Below, in pieces: positions 5,560-11,081 of a DNA stretch of 11,081 nt; the first letter of the stretch is position 1; each line of letters begins with the position of its first letter. The notes beneath the pieces were generated by a model that was not told the origin of the DNA, did not search any database, and was given only the letters and a program-made list of their open reading frames with translations. Origin of the DNA: Candidatus Liptonbacteria bacterium RIFCSPLOWO2_01_FULL_53_13. Lineage in GTDB: Bacteria; Patescibacteriota; Minisyncoccia; UBA6257; 2-01-FULL-56-20. Made by a program: the position numbers and the translations under genes. The stretch spans positions 1-11,081 of the forward strand of contig MHLB01000025.1 of the NCBI GenBank assembly GCA_001818895.1, read 5' to 3'.

Positions 5560-8500
5560 ATGAAAGGGAAACAAGCGAAAATAGTTTTCATATTCGCCGC
5601 GGTTTTTTGTGCGTTCCTTGTTTACACCGCTTACGCGAATTTCAACGCGAGCGATCTCTTGGGGCAGATGGATGACAGTGGAAACATACTCTACACAAGA
5701 TCCGACGCGAATAATCTACAACCGAATTCCAGGGGGCTAAGTGGTCCGAACGCGGTCGCCACAGACACGACAAACCATCGTTTGTTCGTGGTTGACTATC
5801 TCAACAATCGCGTGCTCGTATTCAATCTTGATGCGTCCAACAATCTCATTGACCGGGTTGCCGACTACGTGCTCGGCCAGCCGGATTTCACAAGCAATAC
5901 TGCGAATAACGGAGGAAGGAACGCCGCGACCATGAGTAGTCCCGTGAACGCTATTTTCGACCCGGTTCATAACCGGCTCTTCGTGGCGGATGCAAGCAAC
6001 AATCGCATATTGGTGTTTGATCTCTCAACAATCGCTACTGGCATGAATGCTTCCTACGTGCTCGGCCAGCCGGATTTTACGACCGCGACCGTTGCGATCA
6101 CGCAAAACGGGATGTGGACAAGCAATTCAACCACCGGAATTTCCTACGATGAGACGAACGACCGTCTCTTTTTGGCAGAATATAGGACTAACCGCGTGCT
6201 AGTATTCAATGTGGCTCCTGGGACCATTGCGAACGGGATGAATGCCTCGTTCGTGCTCGGGCAAACTTCTTTTACTTCAAGCACCACCGCGACCACACAG
6301 AGTGGCATAAGTGGTCCCGGCGCAGTTGCGTACGACGCAACGCATACCCGCCTGTTTACTGGAGAGTACAACAACCAGCGCGTGCTTGTGTACGATGTCG
6401 CCACCTCCACCATCGCGAACGGGATGGATGCGTCCTATGTGCTCGGCAAGCCGGATTTTACGACGGCAACCGGAGGAACAAGCGCAACATCAACAAAAAA
6501 CATAACTGGACTTAAGTACGACGCTGATAATGATAGGTTGTTCGTAGCCGACTACACGAACAACCGCATACTTGCGTTCAATGTCGCCTCCGGCACGCTC
6601 GTAAACGGGATGAGCGCATCCTACGTGCTCGGACAGGCAACCTTCGGGTCAAGCACCGCCGCAACGACCCAAAGCGGATTATCCCTTCCGGTAGAACTTG
6701 CCTACGATTCGGGGAATAAACGGCTCTATGTGACGGATTATACCAACAACCGCATTATCGCTTTCAATGTTGACCCCGCGACTATCGCGAACGGCGCGAA
6801 CGCGGTTGACGCGCTGGGCCAGCTTGACGGTTCCGATAATCCCGTCTACACGACCGCGAACGCACAGAATACAGTGGCGCCGAACAATAAAGGCCTAAAA
6901 ACCCCCACGGACATCGCGATTGATTCAACGCACCACCGGTTATTCGTGGCGGACTATGGCAATTCCCGCGTGCTCGTCTACAACCTTGATGCGGACAACA
7001 ATCTTATAGATCGCACCGCCGATTATGTGCTCGGCCAGCCGGACTTCAACACCAGCACTACTACCATTACCCAAAGCGGAGGAGGATCGTCTGTGAGCGT
7101 TGCCTACGACGCAACAAACAATCGATTATTCGTTCCCGAATACTCCGGCAACCGGGTACTTGTGTTTGACGTGTCAACCATCACGAACGGCATGAATGCA
7201 TCGTATGTGCTTGGCCAGCCGAACTTCACTTCAAGCACCGCGTCAACCACGCAGAGCGGAACGAGCGGTCCCTATGGAGTTTCTTACGATGACACCTACC
7301 ACCGCCTCTTTGTCGGCACCGACGTGACCAACAACCGTGTGCTCGTCTACGATCTTTCTTCCGGGATTACGAACGGAATGAACGCATCGTATGTTTTCGG
7401 CCAGCCGAACTTCACTTCAAGCACCGCGTCAACGACGGCAAGCGGTCTTTCCGGAGAAGTGGCGCCGCTCTACGACGGAACGCACGGGCGGCTTTTCATC
7501 GCGGACGCGGGCAACAACCGTGTGCTTGTCTATAATGTCACCTCAACCATCACGAATGGCATGGCGGCGTCCTATGTGCTGGGGCAAACTTCTTTTACCT
7601 CAAGCGTTTCCGCCCGCACGCAGAGCGGGCTTTCCGATCCGACCTCGCTCGCGTACGACAGCGCTTCAGATCTTTTGTATGTGGGGCAATACACAAACGG
7701 AAGAGTGTCCGTGTTTGATGTGAGTTCAATTACGAACGGCGAAAATGCCATTGCAGTGATTGGCGCGTCAAGTTTTACGACCTCGGGCGCGGCGACCACG
7801 CAGGGCGGCACGAATCGCCCCTACGGCCTCGCGCTTGACGCCACAAGGCACCGCCTTTATGTGGTTAATTACAACAGCAACCGTGTGACCATCTACGACC
7901 TTCCCACTATCACCTCCGCCTCTCTCCCTTCCACGGCTACGGGAGACGAATACTATCAAACTATCAACACCTCCTCTACGCAGGGCACCACCGTGTCGCT
8001 CTCGATTACCTCCGGCACGCTTCCCGCTGGGCTTTTCACGGAAGGCAGTCACTTCAGCGGCGGCCCCACTTCCGCCGGCACCTATACCTTCTCTCTGCGT
8101 GCGGAAGACAATAACGGCGCCATCGGCTCTTTCTACTCCCTCCCGGTTTCCTACACCATCACCGTCACCTCAAGCACCAGTCGGAGTGCCTCCGTCGGCA
8201 ACAGCTACGGAAGCCAAACCGGCACGGGCACCCCCGCCTGGGTCTCCGCCCCTGTGCCGTCCGAACCAGTCGCGATTCCCTCTCCTGCGGCGAGTACGCC
8301 TCCGGCCGCCCCCAAAGAACTCGCACCCCTCTACGCCCGCATCAGCGAACTCAAAGCACAAGTTGCCCTGCTCACGAGCAGCGTTACATCGCAGACTTCC
8401 TTTCCTTCCACTCCTTCTGCCCCTTCTGCTCCCTTTTCTCCCCTTACCATCGCCGCCCTTTCTTCCCCTTTGTCTTCTTCCTCCATTCCCGTCTCCTCAT

Positions 8501-8766
8501 ATTTCTTCCCCCGCACCCTCCGCATTGAGGACGAAGGAGAAGACGTCAAACAACTCCAAATCTACCTCAACACCCACGGATTCATCATTGCCCCCGATGG
8601 CCCCGGCTCCCCGGGCAACGAAACGGAACGCTACGGCGCCGCAACCTACGATGCCATCTCCCGATTCCAGGAGGCGTACGAGAGAGAGCTTCTTGTTCCT
8701 CTGGGACTCACCAAGGGCTACGGCTACTTCGGACCCAGTACGAGGAAGTATGTGAATGGGGGATAG
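5560..8766 (+). CDS. Secreted double NHL-propeller protein with peptidoglycan-binding C-terminus
   Basis: The protein has 1068 residues. Residues 1-27 are a signal-type segment: basic start, hydrophobic core 8-22, then a possible cleavage after A-Y-A. Residues about 34-785 contain twelve NHL-like blades of 55-70 residues, each with the pattern D-x-x-x-x-R-L-F-V-x-D-x-x-N-N-R-V-L-V-F and then Y-V-L-G-Q-P-D-F. Residues 785-870 resemble a putative Ig-like (He_PIG) domain, for example S-G-T-L-P-A-G-L. Residues 871-985 are a Pro/Ser/Thr-rich linker with a short helical stretch near 921-940. Residues 986-1065 match a PG_binding_1 domain (E-G-E-D-V-K-Q-L-Q-I-Y-L-N, then A-A-T-Y-D-A-I-S-R-F-Q, then Y-F-G-P-S-T-R). 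The likely form is a wall-anchored surface propeller that binds a ligand or a partner cell; no catalytic residues are recognised. It has its own promoter. Confidence 0.9.
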   Translation: MKGKQAKIVFIFAAVFCAFLVYTAYANFNASDLLGQMDDSGNILYTRSDANNLQPNSRGLSGPNAVATDTTNHRLFVVDYLNNRVLVFNLDASNNLIDRVADYVLGQPDFTSNTANNGGRNAATMSSPVNAIFDPVHNRLFVADASNNRILVFDLSTIATGMNASYVLGQPDFTTATVAITQNGMWTSNSTTGISYDETNDRLFLAEYRTNRVLVFNVAPGTIANGMNASFVLGQTSFTSSTTATTQSGISGPGAVAYDATHTRLFTGEYNNQRVLVYDVATSTIANGMDASYVLGKPDFTTATGGTSATSTKNITGLKYDADNDRLFVADYTNNRILAFNVASGTLVNGMSASYVLGQATFGSSTAATTQSGLSLPVELAYDSGNKRLYVTDYTNNRIIAFNVDPATIANGANAVDALGQLDGSDNPVYTTANAQNTVAPNNKGLKTPTDIAIDSTHHRLFVADYGNSRVLVYNLDADNNLIDRTADYVLGQPDFNTSTTTITQSGGGSSVSVAYDATNNRLFVPEYSGNRVLVFDVSTITNGMNASYVLGQPNFTSSTASTTQSGTSGPYGVSYDDTYHRLFVGTDVTNNRVLVYDLSSGITNGMNASYVFGQPNFTSSTASTTASGLSGEVAPLYDGTHGRLFIADAGNNRVLVYNVTSTITNGMAASYVLGQTSFTSSVSARTQSGLSDPTSLAYDSASDLLYVGQYTNGRVSVFDVSSITNGENAIAVIGASSFTTSGAATTQGGTNRPYGLALDATRHRLYVVNYNSNRVTIYDLPTITSASLPSTATGDEYYQTINTSSTQGTTVSLSITSGTLPAGLFTEGSHFSGGPTSAGTYTFSLRAEDNNGAIGSFYSLPVSYTITVTSSTSRSASVGNSYGSQTGTGTPAWVSAPVPSEPVAIPSPAASTPPAAPKELAPLYARISELKAQVALLTSSVTSQTSFPSTPSAPSAPFSPLTIAALSSPLSSSSIPVSSYFFPRTLRIEDEGEDVKQLQIYLNTHGFIIAPDGPGSPGNETERYGAATYDAISRFQEAYERELLVPLGLTKGYGYFGPSTRKYVNGG
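5659..7914 (+). repeat. Twelve-blade NHL repeat array arranged as two six-blade modules
   Basis: Module 1 (bases 5659-6813) and module 2 (6814-7914) each open with L-G-Q-(M/L)-D, then Y-T, an Asn-rich stretch and G-L, and a first blade that contains N-L-I-D-R-(V/T)-A-D-Y-V-L-G-Q-P-D-F. This special opening occurs nowhere else in the protein, so the array looks like a duplicated six-blade unit. At DNA level a 35-base stretch is identical at 7213-7247 and 7399-7433 (period 186 bases), the most recent-looking repeat. Confidence 0.8.
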
Positions 8767-8767
8767 G

Positions 8768-8796
8768 TTGCAAACAACGGTTTTCTCTGCTATCCT
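8768..8796 (+). promoter_or_regulatory. Putative promoter for the L25 gene
   Basis: TTGCAA at 8768-8773 (four of six consensus) and TATCCT at 8791-8796 (four of six) are separated by 17 bases and fill the 39-base gap between genes. The ATG at 8806 is nine bases beyond the -10, predicting a leader of about three bases. Confidence 0.4.
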
Positions 8797-8805
8797 CATC
8801 CCCGC

Positions 8806-9486
8806 ATGGAACTCATAGCGGAACCGCGAATCATTATCGGAAAAGCCAATAAAGCTCTGCGCGAGTCGGGCCTTATTCCTGCCGTCCTCTATGGCAAGGG
8901 CGTTCCGAGCGCCAATCTCTCATTGGACGCTAAGGCATTCCGCATAGTGTTTAAAGACGCGGGAGAAAATAAAATTATCACGCTTGTTTTTGAAGGAAAA
9001 AAAGTGCCGGTCTTGGTGCATGACATAGAGCGCGATTATCTGACGAGCGAGATTTCGCACGTGGATTTTTATCAGGTGCGCATGGACGAGAAAATCGAGG
9101 CACCGGTGCCGATCGTGCTCACGGGCGAAGCGCCCGCGGTCAAGGCGCTCGGCGGCATTCTGAACAGGACGATGGACACGATTGAAGTGGAGGCATTGCC
9201 GGGCGACCTGCCTCCGCAGTTCACCGTTGATATTTCCGGCCTCGCGGAACTCAATCAAAGTATTTATGTAAGAGATATCGCCGTGCCGGCGAATGTGAAA
9301 GTATTGGTTGACCCGGAAACGGTGATTGTGAGCGTCACGCCTCCACTTAAAGAGGAGGTGGTGGTTGCTCCGGCGGTTGACGTGAGCGAAGTGAAGGTGG
9401 AAACCGAGGAGAAGAAAGAGGAGCGGGCAAAAGGCAAGGAAGAGGAAGCGACAAAAGAAGGGGGCAAGCCGGAGAAAGCCGCGTAA
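8806..9486 (+). CDS. rplY: Ribosomal protein bL25, long (Ctc/TL5) form
   Basis: L25 binds 5S rRNA in the large ribosomal subunit; long forms are called Ctc or TL5. The 226 residues show the N-terminal L25 domain, with L-R-E-S-G-L-I-P-A-V-L-Y-G at 18-30 and H-V-D-F-Y-Q-V at 85-91. The C-terminal TL5-like beta domain spans about 97-181 (P-V-P-I-V-L-T-G-E-A-P-A-V near 100-112; E-V-E-A-L-P-G-D-L-P at 127-136). A tail at 182-226 is very rich in Glu and Lys and low in complexity; such tails are common in long L25 forms. The gene stands alone between two envelope genes and has its own predicted promoter. No Shine-Dalgarno sequence precedes the ATG. Confidence 0.95.
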   Translation: MELIAEPRIIIGKANKALRESGLIPAVLYGKGVPSANLSLDAKAFRIVFKDAGENKIITLVFEGKKVPVLVHDIERDYLTSEISHVDFYQVRMDEKIEAPVPIVLTGEAPAVKALGGILNRTMDTIEVEALPGDLPPQFTVDISGLAELNQSIYVRDIAVPANVKVLVDPETVIVSVTPPLKEEVVVAPAVDVSEVKVETEEKKEERAKGKEEEATKEGGKPEKAA

Positions 9487-9518
9487 GACAAGAGTTGCGT
9501 ACGTGGCAGAGCATGTTA

Positions 9519-9615
9519 GAAAACCTCTCTAGTGTCATCCTCGCGACCTGTCCTCCGAAGTCTTGACGAAGGAGGAAGGCGGGAGTCCGGATTTTCTATG
9601 GACTTTTAGGTTTTC
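9519..9615 (+). repeat. Intergenic palindromic element with 8-bp terminal inverted repeats
   Basis: GAAAACCT at 9519-9526 is the exact inverse of AGGTTTTC at 9608-9615. Inside lies a hairpin: CCT plus TCCTCC (9547-9556, one bulged G at 9550) pairs with GGAGGAAGG (9571-9579) around a 14-base loop. The inner text (GTCATCCTCGCG ... GGCGGGAGTCC) resembles, from memory, the dispersed GTCAT-C-CGCG ... GCGGGA-TCC intergenic repeats known from many bacterial genomes. It could act as a terminator for L25 or be a non-autonomous repeat. Confidence 0.5.
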
Positions 9616-9623
9616 CGGTCCAG

Positions 9624-9662
9624 CCACTCCCCCCAAGATTTTGCGGGGCGAGCTAAGAGTGG
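9624..9662 (+). terminator. Possible terminator hairpin downstream of L25
   Basis: CCACTC at 9624-9629 pairs with GAGTGG at 9657-9662, and CCCC at 9631-9634 with GGGG at 9645-9648, giving an interrupted stem. It is followed by a 10-base perfect palindrome (GGATTAATCC, 9661-9670) and CCTTTG rather than a U-tract, so termination is uncertain. Confidence 0.35.
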
Positions 9663-9674
9663 ATTAATCCCCTT

Positions 9675-9702
9675 TGTTATGATGTACTAGTACATCATAA
9701 CA
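9675..9702 (+). promoter_or_regulatory. Perfect 28-bp palindrome, probable operator or cruciform site
   Basis: The half site TGTTATGATGTACT (9675-9688) is followed immediately by its exact reverse complement (9689-9702), with no spacer and no mismatch. The centre is TACTAGTA. Its AT-rich arms and lack of a loop fit a site for a homodimeric DNA-binding protein better than an RNA terminator. It lies 82 bases upstream of the transglycosylase ATG and about 66 bases upstream of its extended -10 element. Confidence 0.7.
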
Positions 9703-9708
9703 CTGCAT

Positions 9709-9748
9709 GCCGCTCAACTTTCCACTAAACTTTCAAGTGGCAAGCGGC
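9709..9748 (+). promoter_or_regulatory. Two-part stem-loop upstream of the transglycosylase promoter
   Basis: GCCGCT at 9709-9714 pairs with AGCGGC at 9743-9748, and inside it CCACT at 9722-9726 pairs with AGTGG at 9736-9740, with an internal loop between. It sits between the 28-bp palindrome and the -10 box, where the -35 element would be expected. Role unknown. Confidence 0.4.
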
Positions 9749-9768
9749 TCGCGGAATGTATGCCGAAA

Positions 9769-9777
9769 TGGTATACT
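9769..9777 (+). promoter_or_regulatory. Extended -10 promoter of the transglycosylase gene
   Basis: TG at 9769-9770, one base, then TATACT at 9772-9777 forms an extended -10 element (TGnTATAAT type), which explains the absence of a good -35. The ATG at 9785 lies seven bases beyond, so transcription is predicted to start within about one base of the start codon. Confidence 0.55.
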
Positions 9778-9784
9778 TTAAAAG

Positions 9785-11081
9785 ATGGCACCACGGCTTA
9801 AGCCAAAGATTCTCCAGGATATCCAACCGGCGCGGAAAAGGGAGATTTTTCAGTCCGCCGCGCCCCGGGTGAATCTCTATATACCCAAGAGAAGGGCTGT
9901 TTCTTTGGTGAAGATTTTCCGCGCACTCGCGCTCGCATGGGCGTCTTGGGCGCTTATCTTGGGCGTGGTGACGGCTCCCACCACCGCGTTCCCGCAGGAA
10001 ACGCACGCTGCGTCGGTTTCAAGCGAAGACGAGCGCAAGGCTCTTGAAAACCAGCTCCATGACCTTGAGGGGCAGATTGACCAATATGAAAAACAGATTA
10101 CCGCATACCAAAAGCAAGGCGGTTCGCTCAAAAGCGAGATCACGTCGCTTAACAGCAAGATTGCAAAGCTGAATTTGCAGATCAAAGCGATTGACCTCAC
10201 GATGACCCAGCTGGACGAGAAGATTTTGGATACGAAGGCGAAGATCAATGACACCGAATCAAGCATCGTGACGAACCGCAGTGCGCTCGCGGGGCTCTTG
10301 AAAGATCTCTACGAAAAAGACAGGATAGGATTGTTTGAACTGTTGCTGGCGAATCCGAGGATTTCGGATTTCTTCGGTGACGTGAACAACATTTCGGTAT
10401 TGCAAACGAATATCCGCGCGACCATCAATCAGATAAAAAACCTGCAGGATACGCTCGTAGAGCAAAAGGAACAATACGCGATTGCGCGTTCGGACGCTTC
10501 TACGGCGCGAAGCTATCAGGCGGCGCAGAAGATAGAAACCGATACGGTGAAAAAGACGAAGAACACCCTGCTTACCATTACGAAAGGGCAGGAATCAAAA
10601 TATCAGTCGCTTCTCAAAGAAACCAAAGCGACTGCGGCGCAGATTCGGAGCCGCATTTTCCAGCTCTTGGGCGGCGGCGAATTGAGCTTTGAAGACGCAT
10701 ATCAATTCGCGAAGCTTGCATCGGGCGCGACCGGCGTGCGCCCCGCGCTCATTCTTGCGGTGCTTGACCGCGAATCCGCGCTCGGGAAAAACGTGGGCAG
10801 GTGCAGTTACAAAACGGCGATGAGCCCGAAAAATCAAGTAATATATCTGCAGATCATAGGCGAGCTTGGTGTCTCGGCGGATTCCATGTCGGTGTCCTGC
10901 CCGAATGCGGACGGCGTCTACGGCGGCGCGATGGGTCCCGCGCAATTCATTCCTTCCACCTGGATGATGTACCGCGAGCAGGTCGCGAAAGTGACGGGGC
11001 ACAATCCGGCAAGCCCGTGGAACAACTCCGACGCGTTCGTCGCCACCGCGCTTTATCTGCGCGATGCGGGAGCGGCGGGAG
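9785..11081 (+). CDS. Coiled-coil lytic transglycosylase (MltB/SLT_2-like), 3' end missing
   Basis: The frame runs to the window edge; 432 residues are visible. Residues 1-41 are basic and residues 46-66 hydrophobic (A-L-A-L-A-W-A-S-W-A-L-I-L-G-V-V), so the protein is membrane-anchored or exported. Residues about 81-285 are predicted coiled coil of the EnvC/PcsB type, including L-F-E-L-L-L-A-N-P-R-I-S-D-F-F at 183-197. From about 300 a transglycosylase domain begins: L-D-R-E-S-A-L-G at 327-334, with Glu330 the likely catalytic acid, and G-A-M-G-P-A-Q-F-I-P-S-T-W at 381-393, the MltB-family hallmark. It should cleave peptidoglycan glycan strands. The ATG at 9785 fits the promoter; a GTG at 9908 would give a shorter, more classical signal peptide and remains possible. 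Confidence 0.88.
   Translation, partial: MAPRLKPKILQDIQPARKREIFQSAAPRVNLYIPKRRAVSLVKIFRALALAWASWALILGVVTAPTTAFPQETHAASVSSEDERKALENQLHDLEGQIDQYEKQITAYQKQGGSLKSEITSLNSKIAKLNLQIKAIDLTMTQLDEKILDTKAKINDTESSIVTNRSALAGLLKDLYEKDRIGLFELLLANPRISDFFGDVNNISVLQTNIRATINQIKNLQDTLVEQKEQYAIARSDASTARSYQAAQKIETDTVKKTKNTLLTITKGQESKYQSLLKETKATAAQIRSRIFQLLGGGELSFEDAYQFAKLASGATGVRPALILAVLDRESALGKNVGRCSYKTAMSPKNQVIYLQIIGELGVSADSMSVSCPNADGVYGGAMGPAQFIPSTWMMYREQVAKVTGHNPASPWNNSDAFVATALYLRDAGAAG

Noticed and set aside
5659..7914. Repeat array as a possible CRISPR
   Set aside because: The period is about 165-210 bases and the repeats are coding blades of one open frame, not short identical repeats with unique spacers.
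8099..8755. 218-residue open frame, Pro/Ser-rich, on the + strand
   Set aside because: It lies wholly inside the wall-protein gene in another frame; its Pro/Ser richness comes from the pyrimidine-rich linker and it shows no domain.
9487..9784. A small protein gene in the spacer before the transglycosylase
   Set aside because: No start codon followed by a useful open frame with coding character was seen; the content is palindromes and a promoter.
9725..10266. Two overlapping - strand open frames opposite the transglycosylase gene
   Set aside because: The + strand frame is continuous to the window end and carries clear transglycosylase motifs; the antisense frames show none.

Overview
The window looks like a chromosomal segment of a Candidate Phyla Radiation (Patescibacteria) bacterium, most likely a Parcubacteria-type lineage. 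This is an inference from four traits: a transketolase split into two overlapping genes; surface proteins carrying a C-terminal peptidoglycan-binding module and a 'W-K-T-Y-x-N-x-x-Y-G-F-E-F' type module; genes packed on one strand; and almost no Shine-Dalgarno sequences. TGA is used as an ordinary stop codon (it ends the transketolase N-subunit, the methyltransferase and the YjjX-like gene), so the recoded lineages Gracilibacteria and Absconditabacteria are disfavoured. I see no tRNA, rRNA, CRISPR array, transposase or phage gene. All ten genes read left to right.

Layout. 1-831: 3' part of an exported-looking protein with a repeated module. 912-4011: a tight four-gene run (transketolase N-subunit, transketolase C-subunit, AT-richer class I methyltransferase, YjjX-like inosine/xanthosine triphosphatase), with 4-base stop/start overlaps at two junctions. 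4112-5420: a YggT-family membrane protein and a PfkB-family sugar or nucleoside kinase. 5421-5559: a long hairpin followed by a strong promoter. 5560-8766: a 1068-residue secreted protein with twelve NHL-like blades, an Ig-like domain, a Pro/Ser/Thr-rich linker and a peptidoglycan-binding domain. 8806-9486: ribosomal protein L25/Ctc. 9487-9784: a non-coding region dense in palindromes, including a perfect 28-bp one. 9785 to the end: the 5' part of a coiled-coil plus lytic transglycosylase protein.

How the parts fit. The left half is central metabolism and housekeeping: the non-oxidative pentose phosphate pathway, a carbohydrate or nucleoside kinase, and nucleotide-pool cleaning. The right half is cell envelope: a wall-anchored double propeller and a murein-cleaving enzyme, with L25 between them.

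The most notable non-coding signals are: (i) -10 boxes lying only 6-12 bases before the ATG at five transcription-unit starts, which predicts leaderless or nearly leaderless mRNAs; (ii) short tandem repeats with a 7-bp period in three separate gene junctions; (iii) the 28-bp perfect palindrome and the hairpins around it upstream of the transglycosylase gene. I found no clear new multi-gene defence or mobile system. The candidates for something undescribed are these non-coding elements and the double-propeller wall protein.
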